Positions 51,970 to 63,211 of a stretch of DNA of 64,000 nucleotides are shown here, piece after piece (position 1 is the stretch's first letter; each line of letters starts with the position of its first letter). Origin of the DNA: Siphonodentalium dalli (Eukaryota > Mollusca > Scaphopoda > Gadilida > Siphonodentaliidae); the NCBI GenBank assembly GCA_032622095.1, contig CP136069.1, positions 188,347,122 through 188,411,121 of the forward strand. Reading direction: 5' to 3'. Under the pieces are notes generated by a model. That model was given only the letters and a program-made list of their open reading frames with translations. It was not told where the DNA came from and ran no database searches. The position numbers were made by a program, and so were the translations under genes.

Positions 51970-52420
51970 GTATACAAATTGTTGACAGGATGATAATTCG
52001 AACATATTTATATGCATGATTTTGGGATTTTATGGCGCTTGGTGTATGGGTTGTGGAATATTTGGTAGCTATAAACATTTTGTGGAGTTCGTTTGTTCGT
52101 TTTAACTAATGTACGTGGAAGCAGATTTTTCTGTAAATGGGTATTATCATCATATATGACAGTCAACTACTCAGGAAGGCAGTACACCCGGTAGATAAAT
52201 AATAGAGAACTATACAGGCGCCCGTACAAGTAAAGTCACAGCATTGGAAGCAATTCATACTAAACATGGTGCAGCTACATAAAATAATACAATACAACAT
52301 TCCTCATCATTCTGTTCCATTCCACTTATTCAAGAGTGGGTTTCCGAGGTCCTCATTCAAGGCAAGCTACATTCTCACGGCAGTATAACCAGGTCAGGCA
52401 CATCCTCAATTTAACTATTA
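51970..52420. other. unassigned DNA
   Basis: A phrase AGGTCAGGCACATCCT near 52392 also occurs at 2156. Nothing else was recognised. Confidence 0.4.
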
Positions 52421-52650
52421 TAGGACTTTATAGTACACACAATGGGTGGGTGTATTACAGGAGTTACAGGTAGGACTTTATAGTACACACAATGGGTGGG
52501 TGTATTACAGGAGTTACAGGTAGGACTTTATAGTACACACAATGGGTGGGTGTATTACAGGAGTTACAGGTATGACTTTATAGTACACACAATGGGTAGG
52601 TGTATTACAGGAATTACATGTAGGACTTTATAGTACACTCAATGGGTGTA
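52421..52650. repeat. 50-bp minisatellite, four to five units
   Basis: The unit begins TAGGACTTTATAGTACACAC and ends in GGAGTTACAGG. The last units are diverged. Confidence 0.95.
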
Positions 52651-52868
52651 CTATGAAAATACCCCTTTGCACAAAACCCTGCTCCGAAATTAGTTAAAAC
52701 GAACAAAGAATCACACAAACTCCCCAAAATGCTATAGCTACCAAAATCAACCATAACCCATATATGGGAGTAGGTCCATAAGTGGGGAGTCAGTAGATTA
52801 CTGAACTGCGTAGTTTATATACTAAAGCAATTTGCAGTCCTTCCTTGTGAATACATTTTTGTTTTCAT

Positions 52869-53400
52869 TCAATTATCAAAACGCTTAGTTGCTACAATAT
52901 TTTGCTGAATAATATCGAGCGGTTTCTTATTACTTTGGACCGAGATATATGTTATTCCGAAAAGAACTTCCTTTATGTTGAAAATTTGAAGGCTTTCGCG
53001 AGTCAATTTATCAGCGAAGACAACGCACTCAGACTGATACAAGGGACAGCTAAAGAAAAAATGAAAGACATCTTTGGATTTATTTACACAGAAGCACACA
53101 GGGCTGTCGAAGATATAATTGTTAACATGTCAGAGCGAAGTTCGCTGCATCTATTTCGGATGCGACAGTGTAGGGTGTGTTCTTTTTCGTTGCCGTGTTT
53201 AGAAGTGTAAAGGAGAGGAGTGCAATAGTTGCAAATTAGTTTTAAATATCGAATATTTGCTAAAGTCAGTGATTAGTCTGGGAAGTTTATTCCACTCAGT
53301 GGTTTTGACCGGACAAATTGACTTTTTGTAATGTTCTGTACTATAGAAATATGAATAAATTTGCCGGGTCGCCTCAAGTTGTAAACTAACACCTCATTGG
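52869..53400 (-). pseudogene. LINE reverse transcriptase C-terminal remnant
   Basis: On the minus strand H-C-R-I-R-N-R-C-S-E-L-R-S-D and K-D-V-F-H-F-F-F-S-C-P-L-Y form the C-terminal zinc region of a non-LTR ORF2. In-frame stops and frame changes lie upstream, near 53290. It has no connection to the adjacent gene 3. Confidence 0.65.
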
Positions 53401-53590
53401 CTCTGGGAGTGGCTGGTGTAGATGATATATTTGATGGGGCTTGTTAGTTTACTATTGGATAGACTAGTTGCTGTTTGTGTATCTGTCGTCTTATGCGTGC
53501 TGCGAATAGTTTTGCATGTAATTGATATATAAATATGCTAAAATATAAATTAATACTAGTCTATTAAATATATATGGAATGACAGCGTAC

Positions 53591-53606
53591 TTTTCTCTAT
53601 TCACAG
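53591..53606 (+). other. likely 3' splice site of a 5'UTR intron, gene 3
   Basis: TTTTCTCTATTCACAG lies 168 bases before the start codon, in a position like those of genes 1 and 2. Confidence 0.5.
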
Positions 53607-53773
53607 TGTCATGTTCCAGTTGGCTGTTGATTTGACATCACGAGAAAGAACTCGACAATTAAATTTTGTGAACAATCGAATGAGAAAAGCTATCGTGCTT
53701 CTCTAAGAACACATTAACAGATATTAGCTTACTATATGCACATATGGATGCTACTACAGAATTTTGAACAGCC

Positions 53774-56700
53774 ATGGAATTGCCACCTACAAAAAGAAAA
53801 GCGAATAGCAGTGTGGTGCAGCGTCGCAAATTTGGTAGATATTTTGATCAGTTATGGTCCCTTACTAAATCGAAGAACAAAGCTAAAGGTGAGCCGATCC
53901 TCTCAACAGAGCAACACCAGGAAAGATGTGTGGTTCCATCTGTCGAAAACTGTTCGTATATTACCGGTTACCGCTGTGGTCTATGTCAAGAAAGTTTTAG
54001 GTGTGGGCGTCACCTGATTGGTCACTTCCTTTCCGGCGCGCGCCATCCGCAGTGGTCGCTTGAGTCTGAAAGATTGCAACTATTCTTCTGCAGCGTGTGC
54101 TGCACATTTTTGCCGACTAGTGGAATCGACATTACAGACTTAGTCGAAAGTTTCCCGGAATCAGTGCTGTCGCATATAGGCCAACACGAATTATCAACTA
54201 TTCTTTCTTGCAAAGCCTTTCTGGTTTTAGACCCTTTGAAACCGTCGCATTTCATTCTGAGTGTCGCGAGACTTTATGTGTCAAAAACTAACACACAATT
54301 AGCACTGAGGAAGGGTATAACCACGCCCACATGGAATGAATTTGGTGTTGGCGATATGTTGGAAGCTCGAAGGAATCAACTTGCAACTGATAGATACATA
54401 TTGAAGGGAGAGGCCGATAAAACTACACAGTTTATACTTATCCTACAGAGATTTAAAATAAATCCGAAGTGTTATCAGTGTGCTGTGGCCAAAATGAATT
54501 GTGATAGAGCACATATGCGTTTTTTAAAACGTTTGCCTTTCGATGTTGATTATTTCATCTGTATTTGTACCGCTTGCGGCTTGGTACACGACTTTAGAAA
54601 GGGGAAGTGTCCCTTTGGTCCTGCACACTATCGGAGTCATTCCAATGAAGTCCGATTCACTCATCCGTTTGTAATTCTGGATTTGACTAGAAGTGGTGTG
54701 TTATTCCTGTGTATGGTGGAAAGCTGCGGAGAGACATTCCCTTCTCTAACACACTGGGGTTTACATCTCGTACAGCATTTACCTCGTGTGGAAGTGAACT
54801 GCCAAATAATACGGTCCACACGACAATTGGCGGAAATAATATTTGCAAACGAACCTATATGGGACATTCTCACGCGTGTGTTTTTCTCTGACGTCCAACC
54901 ACCTAGGGTACAATACGATGACACCCCTGGTCTTCTAGACTATTTAGTCTTCGCACACACTGTTATAACGTTTATTTTTGATCCAGACGCATGTGATATT
55001 GCCACGGAAATTGTTACCATACCCGTTCGTCCTTCTTTGAGCTTTCTGGAGTTTCTGAAAAATAGGACATTAATGACATCATCTCATGAAGCGGATATAT
55101 TGGCCGATCCCATAACAGATGAACATGATAAACGTAATATGGACTGCAATATAACGAACCCGGGGAACTCAACAACGGAAAATGTTACTGATCGCGCACT
55201 ACAGCTTCAATGTGATAAATCGAAACCACAATCATCACCATGCGATATATCAAAACCAGAGGCGTTACAATACAATAATTCAAACCCAGTGGCACCTACA
55301 TGCAATGTATCAAAACCAGATTATTCCAATGAGTGTGCACCGAACCAAAGTGGAATACAAATTAATAGTTCGGAACTACCAGGATACCAATATTATAGCT
55401 CGGCCACAGCAAGATTTCCACCTGAAAGTTCGAACCCAATGGTATCCCCAGATGACAACTCTGTAGTTACGACAGAAGCATCTGCACCTAATGGAAACTT
55501 AACAACAAGCTCAATTAAAACCACAGTCAGTGATTTACATGTACCTCTGATGATGTCGAGACAATGTGTTGGTGAGATGAAAACCGCAGACAGCAGCCCA
55601 CCTCCGATAAAGTTGAGAAAATATGACGGCGATGCCCACGTCGTAGAACTTCATAATGTCTTCGCTGTCGGGCAGCTAATAAATAGGCTTCGCGGGACCA
55701 AAAGTGTTGTCACTGGTGCCCTTTGGTTCGAATGTGGTGTGTGTTCGAAGAAGTATATCTCATCTGTGCTCCTCATTATGCATATATGGGATCAAAGAGG
55801 TAGTCATTGCCCTCTCTGGACTAAGGATACTGCCCAGTTGTTTCACTGCAGTGAATGCGATATCTATCTGCCAATTGTGAACATGGATGTTTTCACCAAT
55901 GCATTTCCACTAATTGTCATAACGCACATTCTCTCCCACAAGTTGTGGAAGAATACCCCTCAGAACTTCGTCTGTTTCGACATTTTTTCTAAAGTACATA
56001 CCCGACCACTTTACACTATTCTTCAGATTTCAAAAAATCTCCAGAATCTCATTATTGACAGAAGTATGTCTAGTGGCAACTGGCCAGCCTTTGCATCCAC
56101 ATTACCAAATTCCGTCATCAGAAATCACATATTCTACGAATTATTTTCATGCGAAGTGTGTCCGGTTTGTTGCCTGAGTTCCGATGAACACGACAAATCT
56201 TGTTTAGTGATACACAGACTGACATATTCGTTCGCTTGTTTGAAGTTGAGTTCGACGTTTAATCGTCCAATCGCTGAACTAGTTACTACCTGCATGAACT
56301 CTGCTGGGAGGTCTATAGTTATATCGTGCGACCCCGCGGACCATTTCGTCCCCACTAATGAAGTTCTGACCGCATCCACTGATTTGACCAATAAACTGTA
56401 TCGTTCACAATTGTGTGGCGACGACGACGTCCCGTTTGAATTTCTGACGCGTCCTGTTTTCGTCGTCGATACTTCGTCTGGCGCTATTCGTGTGTTCTGT
56501 GCATATTGCCGGAACGGATTTTCTAGCGTCAGCAAATGGGGGCTCCATTTCAAGATCCACATACATCTTTTCCCGTTACCACGATTTACAGATGATAGGA
56601 TAAAGAAGTTGCTTCTAGAATTACTTGAAGATACATCTGAACCAATTTGGGAATTAGTTCACAAATGTTTTTTTCATTGTGTTGTGTCTTCGGTGGACTC

Positions 56701-57211
56701 TTCATCCGACTGTCTTTCTCATCTTACCTCTGCACACATGGTCTTAAACCAACTTTTTGCACAAAATGCAAGTAAATGTGTTTTCACAGTGGACGTTGTG
56801 AACATGCTTAAGGATGGAAATGAGCGGCTCGATACGATGTCGGATGTCACAGTTGGTGATACAGCGGAATTAGAACCAAGCTGTGTAGAAAGTATCCCTC
56901 GTGTGAAATGTGAATTAGAAGCCGACGGTTTGGAATCTCATCTGACTGTTAAATTAGAACCCGAAGACCTTCCTATTCCAGCGGACAACCCTCCTCCAAG
57001 TTTATGGGATAATACTATTGATTGGGAAATGAAGTCTGAACCCGACGAATCACTGGTCACTCCTGCGCCTTATGACAACCCAGCGCCCGTCGCATGGGAT
57101 CACGCTCCTCAATCTGAAATCAACGAAGGCCGAGAAGACACGCCAACCACACGAGACATAACTGTTCAAGAAGATCACCCATCTCTCGTCGGTTTCGATA
57201 ACGCTCTCTAA
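53774..57211 (+). CDS. large unrecognised zinc-site protein, paralogue 3 (diverged)
   Basis: A 1145-codon uninterrupted frame starts in a strong context (GCCATGG). The order of sites matches the other paralogues at low identity. Module 1: C68-x2-C71-x12-H84, C106-x2-C109, and a C2H2 finger C313-x4-C318-x12-H331-x3-H335 with H-W-G-L-H-L. A serine, proline and asparagine rich linker (about 440-610) has 13-residue repeats containing S-K-P. Module 2: C654-x2-C657-x12-H670, C692-x2-C695, a C793/C796/C799 cluster, and C909-x2-C912-x12-H925-x3-H929 with K-W-G-L-H-F. The acidic tail contains V-K-C-E and V-K-L-E-P-E SUMO-like sites and W-D-[NH] repeats. It ends abruptly D-N-A-L at a stop lying in a 50-bp minisatellite. 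The family is unrecognised; divergence implies an older duplication than that of genes 1 and 2. Confidence 0.85.
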   Translation: MELPPTKRKANSSVVQRRKFGRYFDQLWSLTKSKNKAKGEPILSTEQHQERCVVPSVENCSYITGYRCGLCQESFRCGRHLIGHFLSGARHPQWSLESERLQLFFCSVCCTFLPTSGIDITDLVESFPESVLSHIGQHELSTILSCKAFLVLDPLKPSHFILSVARLYVSKTNTQLALRKGITTPTWNEFGVGDMLEARRNQLATDRYILKGEADKTTQFILILQRFKINPKCYQCAVAKMNCDRAHMRFLKRLPFDVDYFICICTACGLVHDFRKGKCPFGPAHYRSHSNEVRFTHPFVILDLTRSGVLFLCMVESCGETFPSLTHWGLHLVQHLPRVEVNCQIIRSTRQLAEIIFANEPIWDILTRVFFSDVQPPRVQYDDTPGLLDYLVFAHTVITFIFDPDACDIATEIVTIPVRPSLSFLEFLKNRTLMTSSHEADILADPITDEHDKRNMDCNITNPGNSTTENVTDRALQLQCDKSKPQSSPCDISKPEALQYNNSNPVAPTCNVSKPDYSNECAPNQSGIQINSSELPGYQYYSSATARFPPESSNPMVSPDDNSVVTTEASAPNGNLTTSSIKTTVSDLHVPLMMSRQCVGEMKTADSSPPPIKLRKYDGDAHVVELHNVFAVGQLINRLRGTKSVVTGALWFECGVCSKKYISSVLLIMHIWDQRGSHCPLWTKDTAQLFHCSECDIYLPIVNMDVFTNAFPLIVITHILSHKLWKNTPQNFVCFDIFSKVHTRPLYTILQISKNLQNLIIDRSMSSGNWPAFASTLPNSVIRNHIFYELFSCEVCPVCCLSSDEHDKSCLVIHRLTYSFACLKLSSTFNRPIAELVTTCMNSAGRSIVISCDPADHFVPTNEVLTASTDLTNKLYRSQLCGDDDVPFEFLTRPVFVVDTSSGAIRVFCAYCRNGFSSVSKWGLHFKIHIHLFPLPRFTDDRIKKLLLELLEDTSEPIWELVHKCFFHCVVSSVDSSSDCLSHLTSAHMVLNQLFAQNASKCVFTVDVVNMLKDGNERLDTMSDVTVGDTAELEPSCVESIPRVKCELEADGLESHLTVKLEPEDLPIPADNPPPSLWDNTIDWEMKSEPDESLVTPAPYDNPAPVAWDHAPQSEINEGREDTPTTRDITVQEDHPSLVGFDNAL

Positions 57212-57410
57212 CTGTTCATGAATATCACACATTTCTCGTCGGTTTGGATAACGCTCTCTAACTGTTCATGAATATCACACATCTCTCGTCGGTTTGGATA
57301 ACGCTCTCTAACTGTTCATGAAGATCACCCATCTATCGTCGGTTTGGATAATGCTCTCTAACTGTTCGTGAAGATCACACATCTCTCGTACGGGATAACG
57401 CCCTTAAATC
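57161..57410. repeat. 50-bp minisatellite at the end of gene 3, five units
   Basis: Units start ACTGTTC[AG][AT]GAA at 57161, 57211, 57261, 57311 and 57361. The first lies in the coding tail, and its end gives the TAA stop. The last unit runs in the same frame into a longer tail. Confidence 0.95.
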
Positions 57411-57453
57411 TGAATTAAAAGAAGAGCTGGACAGCACAGGGGAATCGTGCTAA
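57361..57453 (+). pseudogene. probable former C-terminal tail of gene 3
   Basis: In the frame that matches the first unit, the last unit reads through D-N-A-L into K-S-E-L-K-E-E-L-D and stops at a TAA near 57451. The match of D-N-A-L, and the W-D-N plus S-E pattern of the upstream tail, suggest that this was the original end before the repeat expanded. Confidence 0.6.
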
Positions 57454-57486
57454 TGTAGTTCCAAATTATTGAGCTGAGCTGGTGCT

Positions 57487-57659
57487 CTGTGCCGGTACAT
57501 TCTCTTATATATTGGAGTCTTCTATAGGGAGCCTCACATATATAAGAGAATGCTCTAACTTACACGATCAATGTAATATTGTTAGGCCAATGGATTCTTT
57601 TATACTGTGACGCGCCCTATGGGCGACTCGCATATATAAGAGAATGCATTGGCACAGGG
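57487..57659. mobile_element. double-palindrome MITE (family DP), copy 4, short
   Basis: Two imperfect palindromes with ATTCTCTTATAT and CATATATAAGAGAATGC lie close together. The right end is GGCACAGGG. It sits between two related copies of the gene 3 tail. Confidence 0.7.
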
Positions 57660-57665
57660 TTTTCG

Positions 57666-57772
57666 CAAAATTTCTCTCGTCGTTTGGGATAACTCTCTTA
57701 AATATGAAAACGAAGAAGAGTCGGAAGCCACGTTTATTTCACGAGAATCGTACTACTGTTGTTCCAAATGCA
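57666..57772 (+). pseudogene. second copy of gene 3 tail sequence
   Basis: In frame it reads S-L-V-V-W-D-N-S-L-K-Y-E, then GAATCGTACTACTGTTGTTCC. This parallels the tail and 3' region at 57376-57475. It is probably a small direct duplication with the DP element between copies. Confidence 0.55.
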
Positions 57773-57890
57773 TGACCACTCATCATATTCATAGAACACA
57801 GGAAGCCATGCATGATCACTCATCATATTCATAGAACGCAGGAAGCCATGCATGACCACTCATCATATTCATAGAACGCAGGAAGCCATT
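57771..57890. repeat. 40-bp tandem repeat, three units
   Basis: The unit begins CATGACCACTCATCATATTC and ends AGGAAGCCATG. Confidence 0.95.
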
Positions 57891-59588
57891 TTATGCATAC
57901 CAATACCCTGTATATATTGCCGTCGTTCTCTGCATGTCCGTATATACTTTCAATCGGACGCTATAACTCAAGTATTTGCTATCGAACCGTGTTCATATTA
58001 TATGTGCATGTCTATGATGACACCACCCGTCACCTGTATAGTTTTTGGTATCGATCGCTTGATCGGTTTAGGAATAATTAACATTTTACATCCACAAATA
58101 GACATGTTCTATCCGATGCGATAACTCAAGTTTTTTGTCCGATCGTGTTTATATTTTATGCGCAGGTTTATTATGACACTCCCTGCACGTGTATATTTTT
58201 TTGTATCGGTCGGATGATCGGTTTAGAATTAACCCTTCACAAACATGGTATCCGATGCATTAAGTCAAATACGTTTCTTCTGATCTGCCTCGTATTTCTT
58301 ACCTCGGATTTTCGTAGCACACTTTTCATCTGTGTGGATTTTAAATATTTAATTACTTTTATACCCTTGATAGTTGTGATGTCCTGTTTTGAAAAAAACG
58401 AAGATTTCATCAATAACTCGAACGTTTCCTGCATGATTATGATTTAAGGACGAAATAATAAACTTATTCCCTCTGTACTTCCTTTCTAGTCATATGACTT
58501 ATAATTTTTATCACACACCCCTTCTCTGTCCAACATCTCTGCTTGTGAAAGGAATGCTATAAGGTGCACAGCTCTATTTGAATTAATTACATTCTTATAG
58601 CTCTCAGGGGCTAGGAGTGGGCTAGGAGTGTTTATCAAATATTTCAAAATGTGATTAATGGGTGGCACTTTTTAAATACTGGGATCTCGGGATAAATTGG
58701 AATTGATTACTATCAGCCCATTATTAAATAATTATACACATGGCTACCCATAATATTTGGAGTGGCATCTAGGTGGAACTGTCTATTTACAAAATTTGTT
58801 ATAACAGGTCAGCCAGCAGCCATCTTGTCTATCTGGATATCTGTTGGGGGTTTTATTTTTGGTCGTCCGTGCATATATCTCAACCGATGGTTATAGCATC
58901 TAAATGAAATTTGGTATGGAGGTTCACCAGCATGACCGCTTTCAAACGATCGGCGTATGACGTTAATGTTTTCCATTTATGAGTTATACTTCGTTTATCT
59001 GGATTATGATCTGTCCGACTTGATAACTCAAACAAATATGAACAGATTTCAATATGATTTGGTATTTATGCAACTGTTATTGTCATCACATACCAGATTA
59101 AGGCATCTTGCGAATTAAGCCGCTTCGGAAAATGAATAAACCTCACCAGAACGCCACCAGTATAATTAGTGTGAATAGCTACCATAATATGATAATTGAT
59201 AACAAATGAGCTTCAAACACATTCAAGTACCTGAGATAAAAACATTGTTACTGGAGAAAAATATGGGCCATTCCGGATACTGAAGGATTTCTTGTCAGAG
59301 ATACACACAGATATTCACCATTAAGTCCCCACTGTAATTTGCACACTTGTTACCATCTAAATATCAATATATCAATAAATTGTCCCTGTTATCTAAATGA
59401 TGTTGTATAACAATAAAGAATCGTCACCTAGAGTTCAGCCAACTCCTCACTTGTACCACTAGACACATTACATTGATCCAGGTTATTAGACCTACACCAT
59501 TAGATAATGCTCATAATCATATCCAGGTTAATCATGACACGTTCTTCACCTGTGCACATTTTGGCATCTATTGATTGGTATTGAAGAT
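57891..59588. other. intergenic, no gene recognised
   Basis: Diverged phrases such as CCGATGCG[AT]T and GTATCGGTCG recur near 57960, 58110 and 58250, perhaps old tandem copies. No coding features were found. Confidence 0.4.
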
Positions 59589-59692
59589 CACAGGTCCCCA
59601 GAACAAACATTGACCCCACCCCCAATAATACTTAATCCTATAGATTAAGTATTATTGGGGGGTGGGGTCAATTTTTGTTCTGGGGACCTGTG
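59589..59692. repeat. near-perfect hairpin with 49-bp arms
   Basis: Arms from CACAGGTCCCCAGAAC to its complement pair with one mismatch and one single-base gap around a CTATA loop. Confidence 0.9.
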
Positions 59693-61433
59693 TTGACGAT
59701 ATTAACCCTAATTGTGACACATGCTATCCGAAGCAATGCTTTATCTAACCAGTCTCATAGTTATACATATCCAAGTTAATGATGGAAACCCCTATTATAT
59801 CTTTCCAATCATCTCCACATTATGTGTACAGCTGTATATTATTTTCTAGATAACTTATTTCGAGTCGGTGTTTTTGAAGGGCTGGTTAAACATTTGCGGA
59901 TCGTGATCTGCCTATCGTGATTTCATAAACCTGCAAACTTCATTATGTACCGACAGTATGCATTGTGTCCAATCCACCAACTTCGCATAAACACATACTA
60001 TTGCTATCAAACCAAGCGATCATAATTTGATGGCGAGATGTTCATATGTGAGGCTCGAATATTTTACACCCACATGCTTGCAGGAAATATATTGAGAACT
60101 GCACATACTTCAAACGCGTGTGTGCTATCATTCTAGAATACTACCTGAAACTACGGTCATGAACTGTACTTCATCCTTTTTTATCGACAATTCAACTCGC
60201 TCATTTAAATTTTAGGCTGATATTAAATCCTTAAATTGCATTTACGGGCATATGTTATGTGGCATCGCAATTATGGATCTCATGCAGCCATTGTAAATAA
60301 ATCATTAATCAGTTTATATACTCAATTTAATCATACAGCCATGTACTCGTCAATGCCGTTAGTTTGGGTCACTTCGCGTGATTTGGCATTACTCAGAAAG
60401 TGTTTATCCGAATGTCACATCCGTATGGGCTTTTACTCTGGAATTAAAAATGCGGTCGTACACTGTGTTGGGTCGTATTTTATGCAAGATACGATTCGAT
60501 GTATATGGATTTATCTTACAATATAGCTATATTTCATCAAATACACGCGAAAACGCCTAGGCGGTTTCCGATCTTGTATCCTGGATGGCAACAAGGATAT
60601 CTTCGATGGCAACAGCTGGTGCACGTGCGTTTCGACAACTGGCTTGTTTTCAAAACAAAACGTCTAAATAACCAACTAAAAGTCGTAAAATAATATACTC
60701 GTGTACTACGAATGTAAATTAATCAATAATTAGTTCAATAAAGTTGACAAAATGTGGAGACAGGGCCCAAAAAGCTCAAAATAACCACCCAAAAATGTTT
60801 GGAAATCGAAAAAGTAACGAAGTTTACACATTGTTTACAGCGCGCACGAATACGGAATATTTTGACAATTTCTATTTTAGCGAAGTAGGGAATTCCCCGT
60901 AATTCAGTACGGTCTTGATCAAAAGCTACTGAACGCATTTTTTATTCGATAAAATACAGAAGGGAAAATCAAATTAATTTTATCTTATGTTAAGGATATA
61001 AAACAGAATACTTACAAAAAGTCCGTGATTTATTGCATTTCCTCTAAATGGGTTATTTTAGTGCGAGTCAGAACTCGATTGTCGAAGTGTCGGAAAGTTC
61101 AAAATTCACCAAAACTCTGAATGGACAGTCATCTCCGGCAATGCCTCTCGCCAACACTATCACTATCCAAGGAGATTGCACCATAAAATAATACAATTAT
61201 CCTGTTAAAAGTGACATTATGTCGAACATATGAAGCGAAAACATCGTCGCCTTTCCATTGAATCGGATTCCAGCCAAAGTGAATTTGAATAGTGACGTGA
61301 ATTTCTCAGAATTTGACTTATCACAACGTCGCGTGCTGATAATTGTGTACGTTGTGTGTTGGGCGTAATAAAATAGTTCCTGTTTTAAATTGAGTTTTAT
61401 TGCATTTTTATGGGACGAATTGTAAGATAAATT
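59693..61433. other. intergenic; half of a direct repeat pair
   Basis: About 125 bp at 60388-60512 recurs at 61687-61805, sharing TTACTCAGAAAGTGTT and GAATGTCACAT. No gene was recognised. Confidence 0.5.
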
Positions 61434-61592
61434 GGTTATCATCACCCTGTGTGTTTCCGAGATCCGTATTCAAGTCTCGCTGCCTTCTCTGGGCTGTCTA
61501 TCGACTCGTCCTACGGACTCGTCGATAGACTGCCCAGAGAAGGCAGCTCGACTTGAATACGGATCTCAGAAACACACATGGTGGTGATAACC
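61434..61592. repeat. long palindrome with arms of about 70 bp
   Basis: Left-arm blocks GGTTATCATCACC, GATCCGTATTCAAG and GCCTTCTCTGGGC have exact or near-exact complements in reverse order. The loop is about 20 bases around CGTCCTACGGACTCG. Confidence 0.85.
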
Positions 61593-62091
61593 TATATATA
61601 TGCAACAGCCTGTCTGATAATTATCTCTAATGGAATTCTAGGGTTCCTATTTTAAGAATCATTCTTATGCATAAGAACTGCAAAGGCGTTACTCAGAAAG
61701 TGTTATTTGAATGTCACATGGGTATGGGTTTTTACTCTTGAATTGAAACTGCGGTCATGCATTGTGTTTGGGTCGTTTTGTGCAAGATTCGCTTCGATGT
61801 ACATGGTACTACATGCCAATAGGCAACAGACAGCGTGATAATTATCTGTCACGTGACAGGAGCAATTGAAATGTTTTTTTGTTTTTTTACATAAATGCAC
61901 ATGTGTTGATCATATTTCTAAGCTTGGTTTCTTATACGCATCGATTAAAACACCATACAGTTATTTCTGCACCCGTTTAATACTAAGATCAATATGTGAT
62001 AAATGATAAATTGTATCGCATTTTCATCCTTGTGAAATATATGCCTGTAAATCAGAAGAAAAATACTTTCAATAAGTGTAATCACCAACTC
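61593..62091. other. intergenic, second half of the direct repeat pair
   Basis: See the partner at 60388. Otherwise nothing recognised. Confidence 0.4.
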
Positions 62092-62290
62092 GTGGCCATA
62101 TTGGATCCATCCAGTCCGTTCCGTGGTTTAGTGCTGCAGGTCAAAGTTCTGGAGTAGCATTTCCATATTTCGAGCTTTTGAATATTCACGACTTCCATAT
62201 ATGACATATATGGAAAGCTACTCCAGAAATTTTACCTGCGTAGCACAAAAAACACAGAACGGTGCTGGATTGATCCAATATGTCCGCGAC
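62092..62290. repeat. imperfect foldback repeat
   Basis: GTGGCCATATTGGATCCATCCAG pairs across about 200 bp with CTGGATTGATCCAATATGTCCGC, in shorter matching blocks, with CTGGAGTAGC / GCTACTCCAG nearer the centre. Confidence 0.75.
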
Positions 62291-62339
62291 CCAGTGACAA
62301 GGCGTGTTGAAGCATTCGCAATTTAATCACGGCAACAGT

Positions 62340-62760
62340 TTAAAGGTACTCAATCCGTAAAGAGGGTCCCCATCTCAACAGATTCCAACAACAACAATCC
62401 GATCAGAGGGTCCTATATTACTATTTCTTTGGCTTTGGGGGTAAAAAATATTTGATTCGAGTCGAGGAACCCATCATACAAAGCTCAGAGTTATTAGATA
62501 TTGATTTTTGAAATTTGTTAATTGCTCGACATGAGTACTAATAACTGCCGTCAATTTGGTAACCTGCTCGAGATTTTACGTCAAAACTCTTATTCAAACA
62601 GACAAGGGTGGATAACTCTATATAAAAGATTTCTAAAATCGATATCTAACAAATCTGAGCTTTGATGGGTGACTTCCTCGACTCGAATCAAATATTTTTG
62701 ACCCCCGAAGCCATTGAAATAGTAATTGAGAGGAGTTTTTATCGGATTGAGTACCTTTAA
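62340..62760. mobile_element. MITE family B, complete copy
   Basis: Flanked by TTAA, with terminal inverted repeats TTTAAAGGTACTCAATCCG and its exact complement. The arms continue with TTTGATTCGAGTCGAGGAA / TCCTCGACTCGAATCAAA. Length is 421 bp, non-coding. Confidence 0.9.
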
Positions 62761-63211
62761 ATCTCGTGCCGACCGAGACTGGTGTGCATTTATGTGTACA
62801 CTAATGCACACGGTGTGCATCTACATGTGTATGTATAAACCGAAACGACAACGATCCCATCAGTCGAACTAGCACATATCCATTTTGGCTGATATCAATT
62901 CATTAGATTGCAGGTGCATGTATATATTCTCGGTTTCATGACAATATTGAGGTTTCATAATTCAGATAGAGTTAAGACTACGTTTTGCTATTCGGATTCG
63001 TATAATTCATGTTGGGCAAAATAGTCGTTTCGCATAAAGAACAGCGGCGATTAGGATTACTGAATACGGAAGTGCATCGTTAATTGTGCGCTGCACTTTG
63101 CACGATCTACCAGATTAAGCACAACGCTTACAATAATCTTCTATTCAATGGGTCAATGTAGGATAGTTGTACGATGCTTGATACAAATCACAAAACTCAT
63201 CGACTGAGGCC
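62761..63211. other. unassigned DNA
   Basis: Nothing recognised. Confidence 0.4.

Noticed and set aside
54661-54924. Minus-strand frames inside gene 3
   Set aside because: Shadows of the long zinc-site ORF on the plus strand.
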